64,000 bases of DNA. Source: Sweltsa coloradensis. Its lineage: Eukaryota > Arthropoda > Insecta > Plecoptera > Chloroperlidae. The DNA lies in NCBI GenBank assembly GCA_024449915.1, contig JAMZAV010003260.1, positions 1 through 64,000 on the forward strand. The letters run 5' to 3'. The position numbers and the translations under genes are program-made. The number at the start of each line of letters is the position of its first letter. Positions within the stretch are counted from its first letter, which is position 1. Below are positions 46,197 through 54,870 of this stretch, piece by piece. The notes under the pieces are model-generated. The model was not told the DNA's origin, did no database searches, and worked only from the letters and a program-made list of their open reading frames with translations.

Positions 46197-47201
46197 TTAG
46201 ATCTTGATTGGTTTACGTGTACGTACGTCACTCGTCGATTTATCTAATTTCGATCTACTCCTCGTCATAGGTCCGGTTTTGGTTGTAGTGACGTCAGCAA
46301 CAAGACGGCTCTGTTTACGTGTTGACGTCACTACATTACAGGTGCTGTCAGGAAGTGGCACATGTGGTGGCGGACGTGGTTTTTGTTGGTGAAGCTGTAA
46401 AACGGGCTTCCAGGACGGAGGCAGTCTTTGTCCATCATCTCGTTTATTGAGACTCGTCGGTCGCTTCTCAATCTCGATAGCCTCACGGATAATTCGTACT
46501 GGGAGCTCTTTGATAGATGCTAACATACTGGTATTTTCAAAGTTAATAAGATGGCCGGTCTTCTTGGCGTGTTGGGCTAAACCAGACGTCTCTTTGCCAC
46601 TGTTGACAGCAGCACGGTGTTCCTCCCGTCTTACTGATATGCGTCGGTTAGTTTGTCCTACATACACCTCGTCACAGGATGCACAAGGCACCTCATAAAC
46701 ACCCTGAGCCTCGAGGGGTATGTGCTCTTTAGCATTGCGTAACATTGTACTAATCTTCCTATAAGGGCGATAGGTCGTTTTCACGTTATGTTTTCTTAAC
46801 AACTTGCCTATTTTCTCCGACGTTCCCCGTAAGTATGGAAGATGCACAAAAGCTAGCGGTTTTTCTTCTTGTTTGGGTTCGCGTACTTTAGCAGTTAGAG
46901 TATTTTTTAAGGCCCTGCTAATAGTAGTATTAGAATATCCGTTTTTCAAAAGGATATTACGAAGGTCACATGTTTCTTTGTCTAGATGTTCATTGTCGGA
47001 GAGTTTCACGGAACGAGAAGTGAGAGAGTTGACCACCGCGTTTAATTGGGCGGGGTGATGATGTGAGAGGGCATTAAGGTATCTACCTGTGTTGGTAGGT
47101 TTCCTATACAGAGTGTGGCCCAGCGTTCCATCCTCTCTTTTATAAACACAAACATCTAGGAACGGAAGACGTCCGTTCTCTTCTATCTCCATAGTACACA
47201 A
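46197..47201 (-). CDS. Penelope-like element: C-terminal part with GIY-YIG endonuclease
   Basis: Starts mid-protein at TMEIEENGRLPFLDV, the segment just after the catalytic palm, then LYRKPTNTGRYLNALSHHH (thumb) and FVHLPYLRGTSEKIGKLLRK. The GIY-YIG nuclease is the stretch VYEVPCASCDEVYVGQTNRR, ISVRREEHRAAV, EIEKRPTSLNKRDDGQ, with the Y...VGQT and R and E positions kept. A basic, low-complexity tail ends in MTRSRSKLDKSTSDV. This domain nicks the target DNA before reverse transcription. The 5' edge overlaps the RT frame by 19 nt in a different frame, so this is not a complete gene. Confidence 0.85.
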   Translation of the reverse strand: MCTMEIEENGRLPFLDVCVYKREDGTLGHTLYRKPTNTGRYLNALSHHHPAQLNAVVNSLTSRSVKLSDNEHLDKETCDLRNILLKNGYSNTTISRALKNTLTAKVREPKQEEKPLAFVHLPYLRGTSEKIGKLLRKHNVKTTYRPYRKISTMLRNAKEHIPLEAQGVYEVPCASCDEVYVGQTNRRISVRREEHRAAVNSGKETSGLAQHAKKTGHLINFENTSMLASIKELPVRIIREAIEIEKRPTSLNKRDDGQRLPPSWKPVLQLHQQKPRPPPHVPLPDSTCNVVTSTRKQSRLVADVTTTKTGPMTRSRSKLDKSTSDVRTRKPIKI

Positions 47202-48274
47202 CTTGGCTTATGGGGAGATAGTTCTATGGCACGTTCTTCGAAATGTTGCATGAATATATTAGCTACAGCAGGTGACAGTGGCGAACCCATGGGTGCTCCT
47301 TTGACTTGTTTGTATCTCTGTCCCTCATAAATGAAATAGGTGTTGGTCAGACAGTGTTTTATCAGAGTTATCATATCCTCGGGAATATGTAAATTGCGCA
47401 TAATGTTGATGGTTTCATCGACGGGGACATTAGTAAAAAGAGATTCGACATCAAGACTCACCAGCAGATCGGTGTCAGTCACGTTGTAATCTTGAAGGAT
47501 TTCAATTAGATGATAAGCATTTTTTACGTATGAACGTGCGTCTTCAACATAAGGCTGTAAATATTTAGCAAGATGCTTAGCTAACGGCTGAAGAGGAGAA
47601 TCGAACGAACTGACAATGGGTCTCAGAGGTGTGTCTGGTTTATGTATTTTGGGTAAACCGTATAATTTAGGGCACCTAGAAGACTTTTCTCTAGGTATTA
47701 GGTACTGATGTTTTTTAGAGTCAATTTTCGAGGCTAGTATTTTAGCTCTTGTCGTCTTTTCTAAATAAGTGGTTGGGTCTGATTTTAAAAGCTTGTAGGC
47801 TGGATCGTCTAAGAGACGGTTCATTTTCAGTTTATAGTCATCAACATTTAAAATAACAGAGGCATTGCCTTTGTCAGCGGGTAAAACAATGATGTGTTCA
47901 TTTTTCTTAAGACTTTTTAAGGCTTGAATTTCAATCTGAGTTATGTTACGTTCTGGTAGTTTAGCTTTGCGTAAGATGACAGAAGTGTCTTGTCGTATGG
48001 TTTCAGCCACGTCTGCAGGTAAAAAGTGAATAGCCGATTCTATGCCAGAAATTATTTCTTCAACCGGTATTCTGGACGGCGTCATAGCAAAATTAAAACC
48101 TTTCGATAAAACTTGTATCGTGGCGTCGTCTATGTTAACGTCAGAAAGATTGTGGACGGCAGATGTTAGCATGATATTGTTTACATCCTTATCAGTAGAA
48201 GGGTAGCGTCGATTCATAGAGGAAGCTTGATAACGGAACTTCCTGTCATGTTGTTGTTCTGTTATTCTCGGCAC
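47183..48274 (-). CDS. Penelope-like reverse transcriptase, catalytic box deleted
   Basis: Reads HIIVLPADKGNASVILN, CPKLYGLPKIHKPDTPLRPI, VSSFDSPLQPLAKHLAKYL, then motif A SLDVESLFTNVPVDETI and motif B QVKGAPMGSPLSPAVANIFM, FEERAIELSPHKPS. All are diagnostic of the Penelope RT, which is related to telomerase. Immediately after KPS the text shifts frame to VLWR and into the next frame at TMEIEE. The roughly 35-40 residues that should carry the YVDD motif C are absent. With motif C gone the enzyme cannot polymerise. It is one reading frame of a broken pseudogene. Confidence 0.85.
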   Translation of the reverse strand: MPRITEQQHDRKFRYQASSMNRRYPSTDKDVNNIMLTSAVHNLSDVNIDDATIQVLSKGFNFAMTPSRIPVEEIISGIESAIHFLPADVAETIRQDTSVILRKAKLPERNITQIEIQALKSLKKNEHIIVLPADKGNASVILNVDDYKLKMNRLLDDPAYKLLKSDPTTYLEKTTRAKILASKIDSKKHQYLIPREKSSRCPKLYGLPKIHKPDTPLRPIVSSFDSPLQPLAKHLAKYLQPYVEDARSYVKNAYHLIEILQDYNVTDTDLLVSLDVESLFTNVPVDETINIMRNLHIPEDMITLIKHCLTNTYFIYEGQRYKQVKGAPMGSPLSPAVANIFMQHFEERAIELSPHKPSCVLWR

Positions 48275-48610
48275 GTTGTGGCGACTTTATGTCAATAATA
48301 TCCCAAAATGTAGGATGAAGCAGAGTACTAAGCTCATCATGCGCGTCATGTAACTTTATATTAACAATATTTAAATCATATCTACATTGTTGTATAGCCT
48401 CCCGTAACAAAGCAAAGCTTGTTCTACGTAATATTTTGTCAGTAGTAGGTGTTTTAAAATGAGAACGAAGTGAAGTACACGCTGGAAGAATGTGGTTGTC
48501 TCGACAACGCTTGAGGAAAGACAGGTCGCAAAGAAGTTTGGCTCGCTTGCAACGAAGTTTTTCAAAAATCCTTGTCGAATGAAACTTGTCCTCCCCATAG
48601 AGGTAAGTAA
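48246..48610 (-). pseudogene. Penelope-like N-terminal region
   Basis: YGEDKFHSTRIFEKLRCKRA, DLSFLKRCRDNHILPACT and QQCRYDLNIVNIKLHDAHDE are the helical N-terminal region before the RT. The frame differs from the RT frame, with the shift near 48260. Upstream of 48610 the protein text continues into reverse-oriented terminal sequence (LTYTRENLKLN), so the true start is missing. Confidence 0.7.
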
Positions 48611-48890
48611 TGTTTAATTTTAAGTTTTCGCGGGTATATGTTAAATAACCACCACATGTGCCACTTCCTGACAGCACCTGTAATGTAGTGACGTTAACAC
48701 GTAAACAGAGCCGTCTTGTTGCTGACGTCACTACAACCAAAACCGGACCTATGACAAGGAGTAGATCGAAATTAGATAAATCGACGAGTGACGTACACGT
48801 AAACCAATCGAGATCTAACAACGTCGTGAGGATTGATCAGTCTGGGAGTGGACAAGCCCAAGGCAACAAGTCTCCGTCGACACGTCGCCC

Positions 48891-48924
48891 CTGAAGATGG
48901 AGAATGTGACTTCTCCGAAACGTC
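48891..48924 (+). ncRNA. Hammerhead-ribozyme-like motif, Penelope family 1 (inverted copy)
   Basis: Identical to 46091-46124 but on the plus strand, within the inverted terminal copy: CTGAAGA, GGAGAA/TTCTCC, GAAAC, GTC, flanked by GCCC and GGGC. Confidence 0.65.
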
Positions 48925-49059
48925 GGGCAGGGAGGGGTAAGTGTGAACCTCCTTGTTATTCTTCGCGGAGAAAAGCCCCATTCAACAATAATCATTTAAT
49001 ATATATATATATATATATATAGTCACTTTTTTAATTTCTATCTAAAGTACTAACATATA

Positions 49060-49677
49060 AGCCCCTGAGAACACAAGTGGTGTAACTTACTTTTTGTCAC
49101 ATTTGAGTTAGGAGCGGTAAAGTGTTGGGAGACCAGGGAGAGGTACATTTTATTTACATGTAAAGTGGTGTAAGCGTGAGTTAATTTTTTCACTACTAGA
49201 TAGCACCACAAGTCATTTCTTGCTAACAGGAATGAGAAGTTGTTCACAGCTCAAGTGGTGTAAGTCGTTCTTCAATGCGTTGCAATGGCTGCTTTGGCAG
49301 ATATGGACAGATATTATGATTTCTAATGAAGTGAATGAAAACATATTATTATAGTTTAATTCCCTAGTACCCTATTATTACAATGTCGAGTGCTACTAAT
49401 ACAGTACTAGTGGTGTAAGTCACTCATCCAATCAATGTATCTGCAATTTGGTTTACAGCACTAGTGGTGTAAGTCCAGAAAAAATTAAATTGCACCTTTA
49501 TTTTTTAAATTTCAAAATTTCAGAATGATACAAATTTAAGTTTAACCTTTGTGCAACTGTTGAAAACATAACCAAATCCAAATGCATTCCCCAGTGTTTT
49601 CCTTAATGACCTAACTTTACCTCAATTTATCTCAGAATGGAAAATATTGAGTTACACCACTTGTGTTCTCAACGGCT
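49060..49677. mobile_element. MITE with AGTGGTGTAAGT subterminal repeats
   Basis: Inverted ends AGCCCCTGAGAACACAAGTG and, as reverse complement, AGCCGTTGAGAACACAAGTG, each followed by GTGTAACT. Internally GTGGTGTAAG(T/C) recurs near 49156, 49255, 49409 and 49464. Flanked by AT-rich DNA (ATATA), possibly a TA duplication. No coding content. Confidence 0.7.
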
Positions 49678-49678
49678 C

Positions 49679-49714
<36 letters not shown>

Positions 49715-49818
49715 GTTCTGTTGTAGGCTTTCGTGATTCATGGTTTATGTTAAGTTATACTTTACGGAAATAATCACGCTTTATTGGATGTTTAAAACAA
49801 ATATTTAATTAAAACTTC

Positions 49819-49850
49819 AACGTTTCAGAAGACTAGGCTTCCATTTTCAA
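49819..49850 (-). ncRNA. Hammerhead-like motif, Penelope family 2 (degenerate core)
   Basis: Minus strand: stem I CTTC, core TTGAAAA (two departures from CUGANGA), stem II GGAAG/CTTCT with loop CCTAGT, GAAAC, GTT, stem I GAAG. The geometry is conserved but the core changes suggest weak or no activity. Confidence 0.5.
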
Positions 49851-50111
49851 GAAGAGTTGGTATAAAACAATAAAAACAAACATCAGCAAAACAATAAAAA
49901 TATAAACAAACTTAACCGCCTTACAAAGGCAAACCAAATAGTAAGTACAAAAGCAAATCAGGTGCAGTGAAAACTTTTTAACCACATCACTGTGCTAAGC
50001 GCTTTGCTTGACTTCTAGTCACCCTTCTCACAGGCTGATTCTGTTCTTCAACTGATGTTGTAGAATGAAAACCATAAAACAGATAATCCAGACTCTGCAC
50101 TGGATACACAT

Positions 50112-50279
50112 GGTCCAAGAGTCGTACCAACAGTTGACCAGAATCCTCCTTCAAGAATGTTGACAAGAAGTCAACATTTAAGTCCTACAATTTCCAGCAA
50201 TTCTACAACATCAGTTGAAGAACAGAATCAGCCTGTGAGAAGGGTGACTAGAAGTCAAGCAAAGCGCTTAGCACAGTGA
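50112..50279 (+). pseudogene. C-terminal tail of a Penelope-like protein, family 2
   Basis: Reads GPRVVPTVDQNPPSRMLTRS, then NSTTSVEEQNQPVRRVTRSQ and AKRLAQ stop. The TRSQ/TRSR phrases parallel MTRSRSK at the end of family 1 and MTRSRTK in family 3. Only this tail remains, across the centre of the inverted repeat. Confidence 0.6.
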
Positions 50280-50415
50280 TGTGGTTAAAAAGTTTTCACT
50301 GCACCTGATTTGCTTTTGTACTTACTATTTGGTTTGCCTTTGTAAGGCGGTTAAGTTTGTTTATATTTTTATTGTGTTGCTGATGTTTTGTTTTATTGTT
50401 TTATACCAACTCTTC

Positions 50416-50447
50416 TTGAAAATGGAAGCCTAGTCTTCTGAAACGTT
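50416..50447 (+). ncRNA. Hammerhead-like motif, Penelope family 2 (inverted copy)
   Basis: Plus-strand copy of 49819-49850 in the right arm; same core TTGAAAA, stem II and GAAACGTT. Confidence 0.5.
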
Positions 50448-50514
50448 GAAGTTTTAATTAAATATTTGTTTTAAACATCCAATAAAGCGTGATTATTTCC
50501 GTAAAGTATAACTT

Positions 50515-50578
<64 letters not shown>

Positions 50579-50579
50579 C

Positions 50580-50786
50580 TGTTGTAGGCTTTCGTGATTC
50601 ATGGTTTATGTTAAGTTATACTTTACGGAAATAATCACGCTTTATTGGATGTTTAAAACAAATATTTAATTAAAACTTCAACTCTTCTTGAAAATGGAAG
50701 CCTAGTCTTCTGAAACGTTGAAGTTTTAATTAAATATTTGTTTTAAACATCCAATAAAGCGTGATTATTTCCGTAAAGTATAACTT

Positions 50787-50790
<4 letters not shown>
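50580..50790. mobile_element. Penelope family 2 palindrome joined at the ribozyme motif
   Basis: The left arm (from about 50610 to 50682, ending AAAACTTCAAC) and the right arm (50717 to 50790, starting GTTGAAGTTTT) are reverse complements. The only unpaired centre is the ribozyme-like block (TCTTCTTGAAAATGG ... TCTGAAAC). So one arm stops within a few bases of the predicted cleavage site. Flanked by (TA)n: 26 or more units at 50518-50573 and 50791-50826. Confidence 0.8.
50688..50719 (+). ncRNA. Hammerhead-like motif at the palindrome centre
   Basis: Same as 50416-50447: TTGAAAA, GGAAG/CTTCT, GAAAC, GTT. It forms the loop of the 75-bp hairpin described for 50580-50790. Confidence 0.5.
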
Positions 50791-50831
<41 letters not shown>

Positions 50832-50901
50832 TAATTATTGTTGAATGGGGCTTTTCTCCGCGAAGAATAACAAGGAGGTTCACACTTACCCCTCCCTGCC
50901 C

Positions 50902-50935
50902 GACGTTTCGGAGAAGTCACATTCTCCATCTTCAG
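50902..50935 (-). ncRNA. Hammerhead-ribozyme-like motif, family 1
   Basis: Minus strand CTGAAGA, GGAGAA/TTCTCC, GAAAC, GTC; same sequence as 46091-46124. Confidence 0.6.
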
Positions 50936-51010
50936 GGGCGACGTGTTGACAGAGACTCGCAGTGCGAGTGGACAGGCCCAAGGCAACAAGTCTCTGTCGA
51001 CACGTCGCCC

Positions 51011-51044
51011 CTGAAGATGGAGAATGTGACTTCTCCGAAACGTC
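51011..51044 (+). ncRNA. Hammerhead-ribozyme-like motif, family 1
   Basis: Plus-strand copy, same core and stems; partner of 50902-50935 across the palindrome. Confidence 0.6.
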
Positions 51045-51477
51045 GGGCAGGGAGGGGTAAGTGTGAACCTCCTTGTTATTCTTCGCGGAGAAAAGCCCCA
51101 TTCAACAATAATTATTTAACATATACCCGCGAAAACTTAAAATTAAACATATATATATATAATAAAGTAAAACAACAATACAATACAATTTGGTCTACTA
51201 TAAACTAGGTAACTAAAAATAGCCTGTTACATAAATGAGCAATTTACTACTCCGGACTAATTACCATAATTATATAAACATACATTACAAAATTCTTTTC
51301 CACCGCAAGGATGTTTGATTAATAAAACAATGATAAAACAATGATTAAACAGTGATATATTTGCTATCTACCAGGTAAACATGTCATCTCTTTCATTGGT
51401 GATATATTCATTTATTGTGTAGAAACAGTTTTCTATTAGGTATGTTTTTATTGCTAGTATCTGTTTGTCAGTATTTG

Positions 51478-52962
51478 TTAAGTTTTTTTTATGTTAGGAG
51501 GTAGTCTATCAAATAAGGTTATGCCCATGTTTATTATTGATGTCTGTCCCTTTTTTGTGTTGTATTGGCTGGGATGATGATGCTCTTTCTGTCGTGTGTT
51601 GTGCGCGTGAACTTGTGTGTTTGATGTGAAATCCTGTCTGCTTTCAATTGTTTGTTTTAAAATTTCTAAAATGTATAGATCTAAGCTTGGCATAGTCATA
51701 ATTTGAAGATTTTTACAAGCTTCCCTACATGATTCCATATTTTTTAGGCCTGCAATGGTCCTGATTGCTCTCTTTTGCAATAAAAAAGCATCTAATGAAT
51801 TTGTCGAGTTTCCCCACAAGGGGATAGCATATTTAAGGCGTGCTTCAAAATAAGCGTGGTACACAATTTTTGCAGTATTTCTGCCAATAGAGTTATTAAT
51901 GACCTTCAGGGCATAGCATGCAGACGCCAATTGAGCACATAGCGAATTCACATGGTCTTTCCAGCTAAGGGAATTATCAATTTTTGCTCCTAGCACCTTT
52001 GTGCAGTCTACCTCATTTATATTAGCTTCATTCAATGTAATGACTATTTTATCCTTAACGGCCTTTTTTTTAAGTTTAAAGTGTATAAAGTTGGTCTTTT
52101 TCCCGTTCAAGCCCAGTTTGTTAGCTTCAGGGTGTGTGATATTTTGATTTTTATTAAAAAAATCAAAAATCATGATTTATTTGATTTAAATCGAATTTAT
52201 TTGATTTAAATCAACTTTTCGATTTAAATCAGATTTTTAGAATTTTTTTTGATTTAAATCAACAATATCAGTGTTTCAAAACTTGTCAAGTTGGTGAGCG
52301 GATCAAATACTTTCACAAACGTTTCAGAAAATATAATTAAAAAATTATTTTTCGGGAAACTTTGTCTAAATCAGTTGTAACTCATGTGTTTTGTTGCTCA
52401 AAATGATGAAAAAGTACATTTGATTTAAATCAATGATTTTTATTAAATAAATCATTTGATTTAAATCAATTGATTTAAATAAAAAACACCCTGTAACCAA
52501 TCGTTAATTTTGAATGCTGCTGCGTTGCCTTTTCTTCAACTACGAACAGGGATGTGTCAATAATTAGGGATGCTATATCATCTGCATAAAGTATTACTTC
52601 GTCAGAATTTATATTTGCTTCAACGTCATTTATGTAAAGAAGGAATGCAATAGGGCCTAAAATAGAACCTTGAGGCATCCCTGCTAGACTTTCTAGCCAT
52701 GGGGAGCAGTGATTTTCCATGTGTCCCTTCTCATTTTCACTCTTAATTTTAACTTGTTGTTTTCTTTTTTTTAGGTATGATTCAAACCATTTTAGTGTTA
52801 TATCACTAAAACCCATTAGGCTTAGTTTATTTAAAAGAATATCACAATCCACACAGTCGAAAGCCTTTGAAAGATCACAGAAAATGCCCAATGTGTGTTT
52901 GCCCTCATCTAGTGAATTGAGTATATATCTATCAAAGTAAAAAACATTCATGTATAAACCGC
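51478..52962 (-). pseudogene. LINE reverse transcriptase palm and thumb, split by a MITE
   Basis: Two coding blocks on either side of 52128-52493. The upstream block has motif A (DLSKAFDCVD), the PQGS motif (GMPQGSILGP) and the YADD box, and ends KINDWLQ. The downstream block resumes at ANKLGLNGKKTNFIHF and runs to the thumb end near a stop at 51478. Residues needed for catalysis are present, so the inactivation is by insertion. Confidence 0.75.
52128..52493. mobile_element. MITE with TGATTTAAATCA palindromes, inside the LINE
   Basis: Ends CAGGGTGTGTGATATTTTG and, as reverse complement of the right side, CAGGGTGTTTTTTATTTAAA. The interior has many copies of GATTTAAATC. It interrupts the LINE frame between DWLQ and NKLG. 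No clear target duplication. The CAGGG ends suggest hAT or P-like origin, undecided. Confidence 0.75.
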
Positions 52963-52969
52963 ATTCAAA

Positions 52970-53514
52970 ACCTTTCAACACAATCAATCACCAGTAATGA
53001 TACACATATTGACATTCACAACACCCCCATCCACAACAACAAAACAATGATAAACCTTGCACTATCCAAAACACCTAAGTAATCACCTAAGTTAACACAG
53101 ACACATCGTAAGACACATCAATCATAATATTAATACAAGAGGAGCGGTGGAAGGTAACTCTTTCAGAAATGCATGTAGTAGTAAACAATGGCAAAATTCA
53201 ATATTTATATCTGGGCTCAAGGAATTTGACAAGTTGCCACGTGTAATAAAGGAAATAAAAAGTCTGGGTATGTTCAAATCCAAATGTACAAACTGGATAA
53301 ACAGCAGAGAACTTGAATAAGATAAAATACTTTAATCATAGGTAATAATAGTTTTTAGTTGTAGTAGAAATACTGTGTGAAATTGTAACTTAATGTGAAC
53401 AATTTTGAAAATGCTCAATACTAATGTAAATGGAATAATAAATGAATGGCTAAATGAGCCAACAAATAAAACATACATAGGCTACATACATACATACATA
53501 CATACATACATACA

Positions 53515-53546
<32 letters not shown>

Positions 53547-53694
53547 CACACAAACACACTCACATAAGATACGCGAGGCCTGGTACAAGTCTAGTTTTAG
53601 TTTAGTTTAAGCTTAATTTTAGTTATTGTATTACTATGTATATTATATTGCACTTGTGGGACCTGAGTCCCGTTGTCAATAAATACTAAATTCA
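52970..53694 (+). mobile_element. LINE 3' fragment (second family) with 7-bp target duplication
   Basis: Flanked by ATTCAAA at 52963-52969 and 53695-53701. Reads ISGLKEFDKLPRVIKEIKSL, GMFKSKCTNWINSRELE, stop near 53320. Then a UTR with (CATA)n at 53484-53544 and the end TCCCGTTGTCAATAAATACT, AAATTCAATTCA. 5' truncated LINE inserted by target priming into the older LINE in the opposite orientation. Confidence 0.85.
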
Positions 53695-54623
53695 ATTCAA
53701 ATGCCGTAGTATTTGTGGACTTGCCAGCCATGAAACCATGCTGGGCATCAGTTATAATTTTATTTTTTTGAGAAAATCCACTAGCTGATTTTTTACGATA
53801 CTTTCCAACACTTTTGAGAAGGTAGGTAGTATTGAGATAGGTCTGTAGTTCACTATATCGGTCTTCTCACCATTTTTATATATCTGCGTGATTACTGAAT
53901 ATTTTAGTCTCTCAGGGAAGACTCCCCTTTTAATTGATGTATTAAATACAAAGCTAAGGGGAGTTTTTATGAATGATATACATTTTTTATCACCGTGGTT
54001 GGGATTTCATCCCATCCATAGGAGCTAGTATTTTTTAGTTTTCTAACTAAGGTCACGATGTTCTCTTCAGTGATTTTAGTAAAATTAAATTTATTACTAA
54101 ATATTTTATTTGTTTGTGAAAGAGATCTATAGGGTCTGATTTAGTGCTAGCTGTAACTATGTTTTTATGTTTATTTACAAAATAATTAACATTGACGCCA
54201 CCACGTGTGGTTTTTCTACTTTTTCATTTTTGGTCCCGGACCTATTTTCATAGTGGATATGATTGTCCAATAAGGACGCTACCGACAGTGATATATTATG
54301 GTTTTGCTGGGCGTTATTACTATATGTCTCATTCTTTACTATGTTCCAGACGGCCTTGCTTTTATTTTCGAATCTATGTATCCAGTTGGTATTTGTGATT
54401 TGCTTCGCTTTTGCTTGTTCATTTTTATATAGTTTATTTGGACTTTACTAGTTTTAGAGGTTTTAGAGGGTTTCCTGATATTTTAGCTTGTCTATGAATG
54501 AATATGAGTATATATATATATATGTTTAATTTTAAGTTTTCGCGGGTATATGTTAAATAATTATTTCTCAATGGGGCTTTCTCCGCGAATTTTCAAGGAG
54601 GTTCAAACTTACCCTCCCTGCCC

Positions 54624-54657
54624 GACATTTCGGAGAAGTCACATTCTCCATCTTCAG
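54624..54657 (-). ncRNA. Hammerhead-like motif, family 1 (one core change)
   Basis: As the other family 1 copies but with GAAATGTC in place of GAAACGTC, which breaks the ACGT palindrome on this strand. Confidence 0.45.
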
Positions 54658-54749
54658 GGGCGACGTGTCGACAGAGACTTGTTGACTTGGGCCCGTCGGT
54701 TTGCGAGTGGACGGGCCCAAGTCAACAAGTCTCTGTCGACACGTCGCCC

Positions 54750-54783
54750 CTGAAGATGGAGAATGTGACTTCTCCGAAACGTC
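54750..54783 (+). ncRNA. Hammerhead-ribozyme-like motif, family 1
   Basis: CTGAAGA, GGAGAA/TTCTCC, GAAAC, GTC on the plus strand; partner of 54624-54657. Confidence 0.6.
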
Positions 54784-54870
54784 GGGCAGGGAGGGGTAAG
54801 TTTGAACCTCCTTGTTATTATTCGCGGAGAAAAGCCCCATTCAGAAATAATTATTTCATATATATATGTG

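Larger units (their letters stand above)
46017..49001 (-). mobile_element. Penelope-like element, family 1, with inverted terminal copies
   Basis: Minus-strand coding remnants of reverse transcriptase and GIY-YIG endonuclease (46197-48610) are bounded by inverted copies of the same 350 bp: 46017-46373 and 48649-49001. Each contains the end of the coding region (TRKQSRLVADVTTTKTGPMT), the 3' UTR and a hammerhead-like motif. The outer edges meet TTAAATAA and then (TA)n on both sides. Inverted or tandem pseudo-LTRs are a known feature of Penelope-like elements. Dead: internal deletion and frameshifts. Confidence 0.85.
49746..50521. mobile_element. Penelope-like element family 2: 320-bp inverted terminal copies
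   Basis: Arms 49746-50066 and 50200-50521 are reverse complements with only a few differences (for example ATTTTTATTG versus CAATAAAAAT steps). The right arm on the plus strand carries the end of a coding region, the UTR, a hammerhead-like motif and a terminus rich in TTAATTAAATATTTG. Bounded by (TA)n on both sides. No RT remains. Confidence 0.8.
50828..51150. mobile_element. Penelope family 1 terminal palindrome (first)
   Basis: TTGAATGGGGCTTTTCTCCG ... GCGACGTG at 50842-50950 is repeated as reverse complement at 51000-51108. The centre (about 40 bp: CGCAGTGCGAGTGGACAGG...) is unpaired. No coding region; flanked by (TA)n at both ends. Confidence 0.8.
51165..54490 (-). mobile_element. LINE with two nested insertions
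   Basis: Minus-strand reverse transcriptase, read in order: NYRPISILPTFSKVLESIV and DAQHGFMAGKSTNTTAF (53702-53880); FCDLSKAFDCVDCDILLNKL, GMPQGSILGPIAFLLYIND, the catalytic ILYADDIASL (52494-52962); NGKKTNFIHFKLKKKAVKD, LKYAIPLWGNSTNSLDAFLL, LFDRLPPNIKKT (51478-52127). Broken by a plus-strand LINE fragment at 52970-53694 and a MITE at 52128-52493. The 3' UTR runs towards 51165. 5' truncated. All three coding blocks stay open once the insertions are ignored, so the LINE was fairly young when hit. Confidence 0.85.
54510..54870. mobile_element. Penelope family 1 terminal palindrome (second)
   Basis: Left arm 54565-54708 and right arm 54713-54850 are reverse complements (GCGACGTGTCGACAGAGACT, TGTTGACTTGGGCCCGTC), with a 12-bp centre GGTTTGCGAGTG. 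Preceded by (TA)n and TGTTTAATTTTAAGTTTTCG, CGGGTATATGTTAAATAA, the same outer end as family 1 elsewhere. No coding region. Confidence 0.8.

Noticed and set aside
48658..48894. Plus-strand frame PLPDSTCNVVTLTRKQSRLV as a separate gene
   Set aside because: It is the inverted terminal copy of the Penelope-like C-terminus at 46197-46350.
53405..53605. Frame reading (YIHT)n
   Set aside because: Translation of the (CATA)n microsatellite in a LINE 3' UTR.
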